A DNA stretch of 64,000 nt from Pelodera strongyloides (GCA_036852015.1 JAANDG010000011.1:108501-172500); one strand, 5' to 3'. Counted from the first letter of the stretch, positions 12,843 through 28,099 are shown. A program made the numbers and translations. The notes: generated from the letters alone by a model not told the origin.

Positions 12843-14268
12843 GTTTTTTATGAATTGATTTCTTGGCCATTTCTTTTCGGTTTTTATTATTTGTAGGTAA
12901 TTAATATAGCATACAGAACGCCTCCTTCACCTTATAAAGAATCTAAACCAGTGTAATCGTTACCTCGGTGAAGTATTAGCATGGAAAGTAAATTTGCCTC
13001 GGGTGGGATTCGAACCCTCAACCTTTCACTTCAGAGTCAAGAGTCCAAGAGCTCTACTGTTCAGCTATATAGTAACATACTAATTGTAAGTATTATTCTC
13101 AAATACAGTAGATGTCATACCTGTATGTTAAAAGGGGAATAACTAAAATGTAACGAAGAAAAACTCACGTTTTTGAAAAACAGCCCTCGACTAACTTCTA
13201 GCAAGTGCAAATGTTTGCGTTTAATTCATGCATTAGTAAATATGGAATACAACAGCGTGCCCACTAATATACGTTTCAAGGTTCCGCTATAGCATTGTTC
13301 TATGCTATGGAAGAATGTTGATGTCGATCGTTGTGAACGAGAATCCGAAAATCTTTTCTGAGGTTCCGAAATAGAGTGAGAGAGTTTTTTTTTTGACCTC
13401 AAGTAGAATATGAAATAGCGAAGTCGGCAGGAAAAAAATATTTTATTCGTCTTAAAAAAATATTGGCATTATGTAGTTGTTGGTGAAAACAAAAGTTCCC
13501 TAATTAAAGGAAAAGCAAAAAGCGAAAAAACGGCGGGTTTTTGAAACGCTGGGCAACATCATTTTCATATATTGCATACGAAGTGAGTATAATTAGACTA
13601 AAAAATCCCAGTTATTGCGCGGTTATTTGCATACGCTGCATGGGAAGACAGGCTCCAACATAGGTTTCAAAATCCAGCTGTTATACCGCTTGAAAATTAA
13701 AGAAAAACAATAGCAACCTCGACAGAAAACGACCTCGTAAATGGACTAGAAAATAGAAATATAGAAATATTAAAAGAAATATAAAATGAGATCAAGCAAA
13801 ACACGTTTTCAGGATAGATTTTTTGTATATATATATGTAACTGATATATGCAACTCTTACGTGTAATTTAAATAGTTATATGCGTAATTGTTAATGTATA
13901 TGTATTCGAATACACCGGATAAAATGATTGGCAATTAACACGGGAAATGTGTAAAAACAGTGAAAATTAAAAGTAGCAAATCCCTCAATGCATAAGAAAG
14001 TTTTACAACTTATAAGAAGTAAAAAAATAGTTAGAGTATTTGACACTTGTGAATTTTCTATTGGGTTTTAGAAGTTCAGGCCCACACTGGAAAAGGTTTC
14101 CCGAAATTTCTGTAGGAATAACCACCATTCAGCATGCCAAAATAAATGTTTTGCGTGGGCCTGACCCTCAAAGCTATTTTAAACTACGAATCTACACTAG
14201 TAGGAATCTAACTGTCTACCGTAAGTTAGGAGAGCCCTGCTTGCTAATCTAGTCTAATTTATCCCATG
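12843..14268. other. Intergenic gap between tbc-8 and the phosphatase
   Basis: No gene seen. It holds a tRNA-like minus-strand stretch (about 12,990-13,075, with box-B-like GGGTTCGAATCCC) and a diverged TTAA-MITE relic (about 13,515-13,695). The rest is AT-rich sequence with no structure I recognise. Confidence 0.5.
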
Positions 14269-16555
14269 CTACCGTAGTTGAAGCACCAATTTTTGAAGAG
14301 CTGCCAAGTGGCCACGAGCTGCGTCGAGAAGGCGGTTAGCGTCATGACGTTCAGCCATTTCTGAAAGTAGGTGGATGTTTTTTCGTTACGGCACATCGGC
14401 ATTCGCCTCGTGCGCAGCGCAACTCTCGCGTAAGTCCAGCAACAGAGGCAGGTGCGAGATCTGCGCGCACAACCCAATGTTACCCTACGTCCATGCGATC
14501 CGTCCTGCTAAAGGCTCACAAGGAGAAGATAAACAACGTTTTTAGCATCGAAATTCCTAAAATTACAACCGCCAGTTTCTCTTTATTCTAAGAAGAAACG
14601 TTTGACCAAAAAAAAACGCAACAAACCATTAAAGAATTTGATGAGATCAGTAAAGTCCATGCAATTGTCGATAATCACTTCGCGATAATTTGTGATCATT
14701 GCGAGAGCAAAGAAAAGCTGAAAAACTAAACATATTCAAGGGTTTCATTTCATGTTTACTAAAAAAAGGTGGCACGAAAAGATAAACAAAATATAAAATT
14801 ATGTCTTTATTTCCCATTTGTACGGTAAAAAAAACGAAACGAGATGTAGAGCTGATCCGGGCTATTGAAGGGAAATATGAAGTATACAAATTAAACTGTG
14901 ACAAAAACACCATTTACCTGAAAATGTGGACTGAGCGTTTTGGAACTGGCCCAAATGGTCTCCCAAACGCGATATGTTCCATCATATGATAATTCTGTAA
15001 AATGAATTAGACGGTTTCTTATTTCGTCTTTGTTACCAGAATAATTTTCTGGAACGCCTTTATAGAATTACATATGCAAGAAAGATTGTTGCAATAAGAT
15101 TCATATGAAGAAATCCTTCTAACAATAAGCATAATTCGGGGCAATTTGCTACTTATCGGGCTAGTAGTTAATTTAAATTTAAAACTACCTCTTTTAAAGT
15201 CCAACAAGAACCATCTATAACTAAAGTACAAGTGCGTGAAGTCACTGGACGAAGTAAAGATTGAGAATATCTGAGGGTCGACCACCTGAAAAAATTTACC
15301 ACGATTTTGGGCACAAAGTTTTCTCCAAAGAGTAAACTATACACATGCATGGCTGCTGGCGCACCAGTGGCGCACTTGTGCCGTAGTTGTCATGCCCATC
15401 ATAAGCGTGCCATATGTGCGCCAAAGTTCCGCCGTGAGCATTCTTCCCGATAGAAATAAAGTTCAATGTAAACATTTACCTGAATTAATGAACGAAGATT
15501 CGATAAACATTCGTCCATTCCCTTTCTCTGTGGGAAGTTTTCCTTCATTCGGTTCATTATCAAAGAGAAACATTCCAGCGTCAGAGCCTCTGAATAAAAC
15601 AAATTTTATTCAATATTTCTATTGAATACAATTTTTTTTACAATATACAAGAAGGCATTACAATCACTAAATCATTTTTTAGATCTATAGTCGTTCTTGA
15701 AGCTGGTGTAGCTGCGCTGGTGAAGCACACGTGATGTAAAATATATCATCGAATAAATTAAAGTGAAAGGACTAACCGTCTTCAAAGACCACGAGCAAAG
15801 GAGCCAGAATATCACACATTCCCTGCACGTAGCCTTCTTCCAAGTTTCTGAAAGGAACGCACATATACAGATGATCCAGATAACGCCCCCATAACACTGA
15901 AGAGTGCGCCGCAAAGTCCTAGCGCACATTTGGCGCGACACTCACGCCGAATTTCCTCGAAGTTATTCGCTTGTGATTGGATCTGTACTTGGCCGACTAC
16001 ATCAATGAGAAAACTTGGCCAGTGCGCGGCCTGCACTGGGCCGAAAAAGGTGCGCCGCCTACACCACGCCCGAAATGGATGGACCGCCATGTCTGGCCCA
16101 CAAGTTTTTTTGTAGGCCGCGCACCGGCCAAAGTTTCGCGTTGATAGTACTTGGTAGAATAAGGATGTCATCAAATACCAGTAAATAATATAAATTCAAC
16201 CTCATCACATAAGTGCACATAATCCTTCGTAGGCTCTCCAAATTCTCCTTATTCGAGAAGAATATCAGGTTTCGATCGCATCTTTCCACGTCCTTCTCAA
16301 TTCGATGCAAATTGGCGGCGAACAAAGACAATCGGACGTCCTCCTCCTGAATACATGTATTTAAGACGTGCCAAGCAATCATCGATGCGGACTGAGCTTT
16401 ATTTTTAGATATATTATGACGTTTTCTATACCTTTTTTTCTATCTTTACCTTTTTTTATAACGGCAAAGACCGGAGATTTAGAGAGAGGTTAAACATCAT
16501 AACTTATTGCTCATTGAGTATTGGGGGACGTTTTTTTATTTCATGAATGTATATG

Positions 16556-16593
<38 letters not shown>

Positions 16594-17645
16594 TTCCCAC
16601 CTTCTCCTTCACCACTTCATCCAGTGTATTCGTTCCATTCTCTTCTGCCTCCTCCTCATCTTCGAACACATCACTTGCCAGAGAACATTCCCGAACTGGT
16701 GGGGAGATCTTTCGCTGACGAGCTGAAAAAAGGTAGTAGATTTTTCTCTGATATTTACACAAGTGGGCATGACGTCATCTACTCCTACACCTAGTGGTGT
16801 GGGTTCCTTTGTGGGTGCGCAACGCGCACATAGGTTGGCTTTGTCGCTGCGCGAATGAAGGCATGACGGACTTCTAACGTCTAGGTCTCTAAGTATAAGG
16901 GCTCTAAGTCTGTCTAAGGGCTCATAAGGTCCGCAAGGAAAGGTCTAGAGTACATAAGGACGAAGAAAGATGTATGCATTCCAACCTGTGGCGCACTTGT
17001 GGCGCACCCTAAACGGCGATCGTTATCCCGCTTTGGCGGACTTACCCTTTCTCAGGCACGGGGCACAGCACGGGGTATCACAGTTTTCATCCACGATATA
17101 GGATTCAACACACTGGAGATATATGTCTGAATGTATTACCTGCGTTGAATGCCTCTTCGTCCATCCTTCTCACTTCAGCTTCCAGAATTCTCCACTCATC
17201 GACGTCCAATCGATACTTTTCTGTGAATTGAGAAGTCTTCGGCTCGGGGTCTTCGGCCCAATCGAAAAGGCCCAAAAGATAGGGCCATGCCTGAAAATAC
17301 ATACTAGATGTGAATTTAATTACGGTAATTTATGGAATTGCGCATGGTATTGTTAAGTATGATAATGGTAATACTAATGGTAATTAAATAAGTAATAGTG
17401 CCGCCAGATCAAGCAACCGAATCCAAAAGAGTGCAGGAGAGAAGGCTAAGTGACTCCACTACCGTAAGGATGTGAATTTTTGGGGGAAAATATATAAAGG
17501 GCCACTTTCTGCAAGTTAATATTGTTCTGTGAAGATAAGATTTGGCGTTAATCAGTAAACTTACCCTTCGACGTAACTCCTTGGCATCCGAACCATCAAT
17601 GCCTTTCCAGTATACACGCAAGAGGAACTCTTCCTCAAGTTCTCT
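14269..17645 (-). other. tbc-8: tbc-8: catalytic TBC domain exons
   Basis: The TBC domain is split by a variable acidic insert, as in SGSM proteins. [19 protein letters not shown] opens it. An acidic linker exon follows (16,722-16,601). The second part starts [18 protein letters not shown]. Both catalytic fingers are present: Arg in IEKDVER (IxxDxxR) and Gln in GYVQGM (YxQ). Later motifs are [54 protein letters not shown] and [12 protein letters not shown]. The GAP should therefore be catalytically competent. Confidence 0.9.
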
Positions 17646-20600
17646 CTGAATATGATGAAAGTAAGCACTCAAAAGTTGGTACGGGCCAGATTCGAAGTGG
17701 CGTTGCCTGCGTTAAGGAAAACTGTGAAAGTCATAGGACCACACACACCCAGCACTGACTATTGCCATATGTTTCAACAAACGCTGAAATAATTTTAATG
17801 TTTTACTAATCCTTCAGTGGTAGGCACGTGCCGAGGTTGTTGATCCCTAGTCTCTAATCAGTAGAGTTAAAACAAGGTGGCTTAAATCCTTATTATCAAG
17901 TCACCGGGACATGAAGTATTGTTCTTGTCACATCCCAACGCACACTTGTGAAAACCAACTATATAACATCCGGGTTTTGTAATGGATTTTGGATAAGTGG
18001 ATTTCCATACCTTGTATGCAACTGAATATAATACGACGAAAAAAAATCGCGCAGTGATTTTCGGGATACAGTGCACAACACATGTCTCAAAAACCGGCTG
18101 TTATACCGCTTTAAGAAAACAAGAATCCCTACCGTTTTCTCCGCGCGGCATCTGATCCAGAACTCTTCATCCACAGGTTCCATGAGTTCCCCACTTCTCA
18201 ATTCTTTCTTTTCTACCAAATACAGTAAATGCGTTCGTATTGTGAGTAGGTGACGACAGTAGGATAACCCTAAATTACAAAAGTGAAACAAGATATTAAA
18301 GTATCAGCCACACCAAACAGCGTTCTCCCTTCTCCCTGTTTATTACTTTGCCATGGTCTAATAATAAGGCATACATTGGCGGAAATAAGTAACATGAAAA
18401 ACTAATATCACAAAAGTTATACGCATATTCTAGTCTAGACAAGTTCCCGGCTAACTATCCAAAGAACGACGCAAAAAAAGGTGCAAATAAATTATAGAGA
18501 TTGAGGGAATTTGAAACAGAAACATACACATGCATATTTTATCCACCTGGAGAGCAGATTCAGTGACAAAGAATAAGTTATTGTTCTAATAAAGATCTCT
18601 AGAAACGTACATCCGAAAAATGCCCTGGCCAAGATTTGATTCCGCATGGATTGACACGCTTGGCCGATTTGAACGCTAAAACATTGAAAGAATAAAGTAG
18701 AACACTTATATACAGTAATAAATAAACAACAATTTACGCTGCTTTATTCAAGGTGTTTCAATACATGCTTTCAAAGCTTATGACCTGTTCCGCAGAAGTC
18801 CTGGGCATTAGCCTACTTATACTAGAGTAAAATCTTTTGCACTATTGGGTTTTTATCCCAAAGGAGAAAAAAATAGCAAACTTGTCCAGGCCTACCCCAT
18901 GCTGCACTCACAAGTCCCACGTATTTTACGCTCATGTCTTAGATCTGCAGCACGTCAACTGCTTTATTACTAAGCCAAATCCCTAAGCCTAAGCCGAAGA
19001 CTAAGCCTAAGCCTATGAGTTTTCCCTTTGATGTTTACAAAGCAAAATAGAATGTAAAACTAACTTCACAAGACTATCCATCACATCGCCAGTAACATTG
19101 GGCGAGTTTGGCATCGAGAAGCTGAAAGAGCATTTATATAAATTTGTTCCACTACTGTACCCCGCGGAGTGAAGCACTGTGTTGCAGCGTACTTCGGTGG
19201 CTTTAGTCATATAGTTAATTTATGTCAGAAGTAGATGGTGGTGAAAACGGCCTCAGAGTTGACTGCAAATGAAAAATCATGTCTTACCAAAGCTTTGGAC
19301 TTTCCGGTGGAGTAGACGATGAGCCAACGGAAGGTGTAATACGGTCGGAGACTGCAAATTTTCCAACTTATAGAAACAATATGTTTGTGCGTAAGATACC
19401 AGTATTTTAATAAGATTTCTTTTAGATCTTGTTTTTCAAATATTTCAAGTAGATATTTCAAGTGCATAAAGTAACGCCCTTGGCATTAATTGTAAGGTAC
19501 CAGCACTAGACTCAAACCACCATAGTGCAAATAGAGGTTAACTAACAATAAGTGTAACAAGATACCTCCCTCCCTGTAATCACATTCCACCCCCAGAAGT
19601 TAGGACCCTAAGCCTAAGCCTAAGCCTAACATATCAAAAATTGACAATAAACCACTTACTAGTTGAGCGCACTATCCGAAAGACGTAATCGAGCATTGGT
19701 CCATGCGAACTAGTCTTCCGACGGAGTTTCGGTAGAATCTTGTCTGGAAAAGGTTAATAATTATTTGTATTTATATTATTTAGAATACCTGAATCCAGCG
19801 GTGCAGGGCGCAGGTCCATGGGTTAACTTATAGGAAATAAACAATTGTTAATTACTAGTGTAGTAATTAGCATAATCATTCGTTTTATAATTAGGTCGAT
19901 TATCCACTCACCACCCTTGCCTTGACTTGTCCATAACGGGGGATCCAGTCTATTGATTGGTGCCAGACCTGTCTCCAATGAAGAGAGAAAGACAAGGGAG
20001 TGCTGGCCAATCGGAAACTAAAAGCATTTAGTTTATTTATTGTGTGAATGGTTTCTTTATCATGTTTCCAGTTCGCGCACATTTGGCGCACATACGCTCA
20101 TTTATGGTATCCCAGAGCTCAAGATGTGCATCGCGTGTGCGCCATATTTTCGCTGCGCGCACATTCCCGCCATGAGTGAGCGGCGCTATCTCGGAGTTTC
20201 AGCTCTTTCTCTCCATCTCTCTCTCCGTCTCTCTCGGTTAAGCTACAAAAAGGATTCAACGAAAGAAAATCAAAATAAAAGTATCGCTAACCTGCAACGG
20301 TGGTGATTGAACTCCTTCAGTGTTGACAAATATTAGAGACGAAGACGAAAGTTCATCTATAATGAAATACGGACTATGATTCCAGTTTGCGCACACAATT
20401 GGCGCACGCAATTGACGCACACGCGGCGCACTTCTTGCGCACATGGGTACCTAGCTAGTTTGAAAATGCGCTCTACTTGCACATACATAACTGCATCAAT
20501 TTTATTGTGATCAGCGGGTCTCTACGAGTTTTCGCTTACTAAAAAGTGTACTAAAAAGTGTATTACTGTAAAGCGCCGAAGAAATTCCTCTACTTATCTA

Positions 20601-23600
20601 AGATATAGCTAAAGAATAAGTGATACATAACAGAAGCAGAGAAAAGGAGAAAAGACCCAACGGATACCAGGAATATAAATGGCTTCCGAGCTCTACCGAG
20701 CTCAAAATAATGCCATTCCAAGGGATGTTAATGAACCCAAAAGAAGGCTTAATCATTCACAGGGCCCGCTGGAGGGCCGAGAAATTTAACATTCAAAATG
20801 TTGGAACGAAAAATGGATATCTATGCTGCGAGAAAAAGTGCAAACATCCCAAGTTGAGCAGTTGGAACCCATTAGTGTAAAAACGCCATAATGTTTATTG
20901 CGAACGCATAAAATGTGTAATAACAAGTGGATTTTGCCATTTATGTAGTCGCTCAAGTTATACCAAACAGGAGATTGAAAATATGGATGTAGAATATTCA
21001 TTCAGAAAATTAAAACTAACAACTAAACACTGTAAAAGAAAAATACTCGTAAATGACAAAAAAAAAAAAAAATTAAATAGAAGTATACCCTACCTTTTTG
21101 GTGTAAGTGGATGTAGATAATCTGCTCAATGTCGATATTGATAGCTTGTTTCAGTATATACGTATGTTCAAATTCCTTTTGATGTGCCGAACTTGGCTGG
21201 GAACTGAAAATGTATTAATATTTACTAATTCATTAAATGATGCGGAAAATAAGACATACCGTTAAAATTTGCCGCATAAATTTGACAGAAATCCTCCGCT
21301 ATGACACGGTGATGGGCCAATGGCGCAACTGTGGCCCGCTTCTGGCGCCCTTGCCGCACACATTAAAATTGCATAAGCAGGAAAATATAAATACCTCGCA
21401 TGCATCAACTGATTCGGAGTCCATTTGAGTATCAATCCGCCATTCGAATTCTTGTGTAGGGACAAATAACCCTGAGATATAGAAATCAGTTATATTTTTT
21501 TGCGTATTCTGCTTGAATTAATAGTAAAGTATTGAGATTTTCTTTCACTTTTTAAGTGAGAGACAACGAGTCAATTCCGCCGATTTACATTGAGTTGACG
21601 ATCTAGAATACAAAAGGAAAGGAAACCAAAAGATTGATAATTAATACCTTAGTTTCATCCTTGGACGAATCGGCAACACATACGTTATTTTTCCCGTAGA
21701 GAAGGCTCGACTAAATAATTTTTTTAGGTTTGTGTAACTTCGCCGATCTCTACTCGACGAGCATAGAATACAATGACTAATTTTTTAATGTAAAATTAAT
21801 GAAATAATGAAATGGTCGAAACGAGGTCCCCTACCAATTTACACATTACGCACTTAATATTTTAACGACTTTCAAGACTGTTTCTATACCAACTAGCTTT
21901 AACTTTACTGCTTTGCCGTAATTATTAGATTTTATTTAAGTGTTCCCTTTATTGCTGCGATATTTTATAGTAGCGTATAAGGTTTCCTGCGGGTGGAGGG
22001 TATTCACTGTGCTAGTTTTTGAGTACCTGTTGTAATAGCTTTTCTTTTATCTAAGCCCACTCGTTCAGTTCTTATCTCGTGGCCCATTTTTTGAGGTAAC
22101 AATACAATATCGCACACATATCATACGATCGCGGCAAATATTTGCAAAACTTGAAATACCTGACAACATTACCTACACATTACGCTTGATTTCCATTGTT
22201 TTATTATCAAATCACCTCTTTGCTAATCAACGACAACACGACGAGTTATATACTACTTTCTTTTCATCATTCCATTGTGATGCACACCCTGTGGTGTTCT
22301 TTAATAAATAAATAAATAAAATTGTATTTTGCTCACTTGTCAGTATGCTGCGTTGTGAATCTTACAACACTCGGTATTTTACATTTAATGTTACCTTTTG
22401 AGATATGATAACGCCTTTTTCATCAATAAATTATTTTAATAACTTTTCAGCAACTACCTTGAAATTATGATGTAATGAATAAACATAATCCTTGCTTATT
22501 GATTGCCTTTCGGAAAGAGACGAAACGATCGATGAACCTTGCCGCGTCACCTGAACATTATAAATAAAGCATAATGAGTTACACACTGGGTTTATTCGCC
22601 TGGTGGTCCAGTGGCAGCGCGTTCGTCTCTAACGCAATCGACCCGTGTTCGATTCCGGCCCGTGACACCTTTGAAACCACCACCAGGCGAGGGAATCATG
22701 GGCGATCCCTCCTGGCCCTAGCCCGAAGACGTCGAGCAATTTGTCATCTGGAACTCGGCGCCTACTTAGGGTCAGTAAGCCACGCCCACATGAGGGGTAC
22801 AAAATAACAAAGAGGGTGCGTGACGGTTTCTCTACAGTAATCCATAAAGCTAATAACTTCCTAATAACTGAAAGTCCTAACATGAAAAATCGCTACTAGT
22901 ATGCATTTCATGTAATATAACGTTTAAACTGGGTATGAAGTTAAAATAACAGCGGCAAACACGTATTTCAACCTGCCAAATTCTAAGAATGCTTATAACT
23001 TTCTTAAACATAGAGACCACCAAAAGATTTTTCATATTTCATGCTATAATATAGGATAGATAACGCATGCAAAATTTGAGAAGAATCCATCCTGGAATTT
23101 CCGAGATATGAAATAGCCATTTTTACTATTGAATAATGAGTTTTATGTGAATAACTCCTCACCCTTTGGAGAGCACCAAATGATTTTTCGCACACTATTT
23201 AAGAGGAATGAGGCAAACATACTCGCAAAAAATAAAAGAAATCCATCCTGGACTTTTTTAGTTATGACAATTTTTGTCCATTTTATTTCGTGTTTTGGCA
23301 CACAACAGGGTGCGAGCTCCCTACACAGCAGCAGAGGCACCGTAATAGTCGCCTGGTACTCCAAATAGCACATCAAGTTGGGCGAAAATACGATTTTTTA
23401 CAACATTTTGCATAAAGTTTATTGGTGTTAGGCATGCAGTGAGCGCCTGAAGCGGGCGCTCTTTGTTCCCTGCGAGGGGGCGGAGCCTAAACGCCTGTCA
23501 CGCTGTGCTCCATACATAAAGTTTTTGTAGATAATATATCATAACTTTTTTTAAAGTGAAGGATCCGGAATGAAATGTACATATTAATAATGGGCATGCA

Positions 23601-24473
23601 ATTTGCGTTCCAAATATGCAGGAACATGTAGAGAAAGTTCACTTCTAAAATATTCGTTACGGTCCCTACGCCTACTGCTCAGGACCTCTGCGGAACATGT
23701 CATAAGCAAACCTTGAAATTGTACTTTGAACTCACTTGAACTCGCTCTTGAAGCGTAACACAAATTTAATTTGAAATTTAATTTATTCTTGGAAATTCGG
23801 TAAATTGTAGTAAACTGCAACAACTGTAGTAGCTGCCGCAGCGTAACTTTTGGTAGGAGAAAGGGCTACCGAGCCAAGTTTTTGTTCAGGTTGATAAAAT
23901 TCCGGAAACACATATACTCATATACATATTCCGATAAAAAGGCAGCCTACCGACAATGGGGGCCTAGTGGTAGTGCTGCCGTTGCTTTTGACAGCGTGAG
24001 AGGATTGACGGACCTAAAAAAAATATATATAATATTATAAAATATTATAAAATAATAAATATTTTAAAATGTTATTAAATATTGTAAATATTTTAAAGAT
24101 ATTCTTAAATGTTATTGAATAATATGAATATTTTAAAGACATTATAAAATATTACTAAACACTATTAAATATTTTAAGGATATTATTCAATATTATTAAA
24201 TGTTATTGAATAATATGAATATTTTAAAGACATTATAAAATATTACTAAACACTATTAAATATTTTAAAGGTATTATTAATATTATTAAATGTTATTGAA
24301 TAATATGAATATTTTAAAGACATTATAAAATATTACTAAACAACTTTAAATTATTGAATATTTTAAAATATTATTAAATCGTTATAGGGGGGGGGGGGGG
24401 GGGGAGGGGGGGGGGTGGGAGGAAAGGGGGGGGGGGGGGGGGGGAGGGGGGGGGGGGGGGGGAGGGTGGGGGT

Positions 24474-24513
<40 letters not shown>

Positions 24514-26554
24514 GGGGGGGGGGGGGGGGGGAAAGGGGGGGGGGGGGGGGGGGGGGGGTGGGGGGGGGGGGGGGGGGGGGGGGGGAAAAAAAAAAAAGTA
24601 GATTAGAAATGTCACCAAATTATTAAATTAATCCCACAAATATTATTAAATATTATTCGTATTATATATTAAATGCAACGTATTATTAAATATTCACAAA
24701 TATTATTAAATATTATTAAATATTATTCTAACCACTTCATCGGCTGCATTATCCACATCGGTCATGCGTTTGAAGGTCACCGCACAAGGACCCACTGAAA
24801 CACAGAAAATTGATTTGAAATTTTATTTTTCTAAAATAAAACTTTGCAGATTTGTAAATAATCGAGTGGTAGAGTGTAGAGTGTGACCCCGTACGAGTAT
24901 TTGAGCGAGAAAAAAAAACCAGCGTTTCTGTCTTCATTTTCCTTATTTTCGCCAATGAATTGTGTGCACATATCATATGTACCACAGAAGACATAAATAT
25001 TAGTTTATCTAATTTTTATTTTCTTCGAGTTGTGATGATCGTTTATTCTTGTGTGCGTATAATTTAGTGAGTGGAATCTAGTTGAAAAAAATGATAATAA
25101 TAATAATAAATAATACACCTAAGAGGAATAAGAGATCAAGTGGCATAAAAAAAATAGAAAAGGGAAGTAGAAAAATGACGAGTTTAAAAAAAAAGATATC
25201 CTCTAAATGTGTATAGGGTAGGAAGACACATTAGGCTGTAATGTCATTTGTGAATACATTCCTGGCACACAGGGCCCTTTTTAGGCTCTTTTATATGCAC
25301 TTCACTCAATTAGAGACACGTGCTATTTTGTAAATGTGCTTACTGAATACATAAACAAGTATCATAGAAACGAGAAAATTTAGCATGGCAACCAAGGAAG
25401 CAAAGTAACAGGTTCTCAATATAAATGAGCGTGATGAACTTGTGGGCGGCTAACTGACTAGCTAGCAAGGCAAGGAGCTAAATTTTTAGGAAAAGACGTG
25501 AGACATAAAATGGGAGCATAAATCTACCCGAGCTGCAGGAGCCAGGCGCGCGGGATCATGTTTCTGCTTACTATTAGCTCATAGACGAATTTCAATTTTA
25601 ATAAAGAAGTTCCGTCGAGATCATTAAATAGCTCGATCACTTGTGTAAAACTCAAACGACGGTTCACTCTTTACGCTGCTTCAAGGTACAACAAAATTCC
25701 ATTTGTTTGATTTCTTATTTTCCATGTCCATGGGACTATTCGATCACGTACAATGCCTTATTCTCAGCCTATTGCTCTCCTCTAATGAACTAAAATGTCA
25801 TATTTCGTAAAGTTGTCCATATACACCGCTCAATGCATCAATATACACATAGGGCACTCTCAAGTGGGCGCAGTTTTCAATTTCAAACCCTGGATATGCA
25901 GCACAGAAATGAGAGACATTCAGAGCAAAATGAAGAAAACCTGGCTCTATTCAAGATTTGCCGTCCCATGGAACATAGCCGTACGTCATAACTTCGAACG
26001 GACTTATGAAATGAAACATGGTGTATAGTTCAAAAAAGACGTAAGTTGGGAAAGTTAGGTAGTTACGTGAATATATCGAGAGGCGTGCTCTCAAAAAATA
26101 TCTTGTAAAAAAATGCTGAAGGGTACAGGTAAAATTCGCGGAAAAACGCTAAGTCGCACAATAATTCAAATATATGACTAAAAGCTCAATACGTTGTGAA
26201 TAATAGGAACGAAAATGTCAAAAAAAGTGTACGAGGGTGGGACACATCATGGGCCCTGGTTGGCCCTGCCTGGGGTAGAATTCTAAAGAAGAAAGACAGA
26301 AAGAAAGAGAGAAAAAGAGGAGAGATATAGAAAGGGGAGAGGGAGAGAGAGAGAGAGAGAGACCTCTGTTAAAAAAAATCAATGCATGGAGATAGCAAAC
26401 AGAAGAAGGAGTAGCAGTAATAGAGTAAGCAATAAGTGGACCATATATGCAGCGGTTATGATTAAATTAAGCATGGGGAGCTTTTGGGGCTCCGAGCGAG
26501 GAGAGAGAGGGCAGATAGAGAGAGAGTCGGGAGAGAGAGAGAGAGAGAGACTCC

Positions 26555-26588
<34 letters not shown>

Positions 26589-27905
26589 CATCCGCGAGAG
26601 GGAGAGAGAGAGAGACTCATCCGTGAGAGAGAGAGAGAGAGACTCATCCGCGAGAGAGAGAGAGAGAGAGAGAGTGAGAGAGAGTGAGAGATACATAAGC
26701 ACATAGAGACCTTAAAAAAGGAAAAACAACGAAAAAGAAATGTCGTTGACTCTAGACAGCAATGCATACAAAAACAGCAATTCGTTCAGCAACACTCCGT
26801 GTTTCATATTTATAAACACCAAAGGAAAAGAAGTTAAATAAAATAAAAGCATACGAAGAAATTTAAAGTTTTACTGTTCTACGTATAAGTGAGACGATGT
26901 GTCCTCCTGAACGTTTTAAGGCTTTTTTAGGACATACTCATGAATTTTTTGAAAATTTAACCAGACCAGCCGAACTTATAAACCGCAGAATTTCAGATGC
27001 GAGCGGGCAACTGATTGCGTCAAAGATAAATAATTCAAATCCAACCACATCTGCTAGGTACATATTTGATTAGGAAAAAACGCAATGGTCCTAGTTGTCG
27101 ATGAAAATTTCATAGGAACACTTCATGATTTGCTATTTTTCCAAGAACCGAGCTTCAGAGAACATACACACTGTCAAAGCAACATGGGCAATACTAAGGA
27201 GACGAGCTGTCCTTTTACCGGAACCACGTGTGTACCTTAATATTGAAACATTTGGTGGCGGGTGGCGGTAGCGTAATGCTTAACGCAGTGGACCGGTAAT
27301 CCAAAGACGCTGGGTTCGATTCCCGCTCGTCCAATACCCCAATTTTTCGAGCACAGGCAAAACTTACACAATAGTGCGGAGACCATCCCTCCCTTTGACC
27401 GGTCAACCATGAGCGCATTTGGTTCATACAGTCGGCGAAGGCTGGAAACACTTCATTTGATTGGAATTTGAATATTATATTAGGCAAGCATGCACCCAAA
27501 CTCCCGGGGGAGAGCAGGGCTAAACGTAAGGGACAACTGTAGGTTTTTTTTTAAAAGCACGTATCTATATAGTTAGTTTTTTGATATAACTGTTCTGCAT
27601 GGCCATTAGCAGATGGCATAAGAGTGGGACATAAGCACAACAAATGTAAAAGGTACACCATGGTATAAATGGTGGCGGTAATATTGTACCATATGTAAAT
27701 GTAGTTGCACATTGAAACTCACTTCTTGCTCGTGGATATATGATGCACGATTCCGCTGAGCACACGCATATGAAGAGCTTCGATGATCCAACACCACTGC
27801 TTTTGTGGCCGACTAAAGTGTCAAAGCACTAAACTATAAGTTATAAATTTACGAATAAACTACAAGATACTTAGGCTAGTTCAGTAGACTACTGCCTAAA
27901 TAGAG

Positions 27906-27954
<49 letters not shown>

Positions 27955-28003
27955 GAGAGAGAGATGAGAGGAGAGAGAGCAGAGAGAGAGAGAGACGAGA
28001 GAG

Positions 28004-28099
<96 letters not shown>

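Noticed and set aside
24382..24618. Poly-proline and poly-glycine ORFs
   Set aside because: Translation of the poly-G tract.
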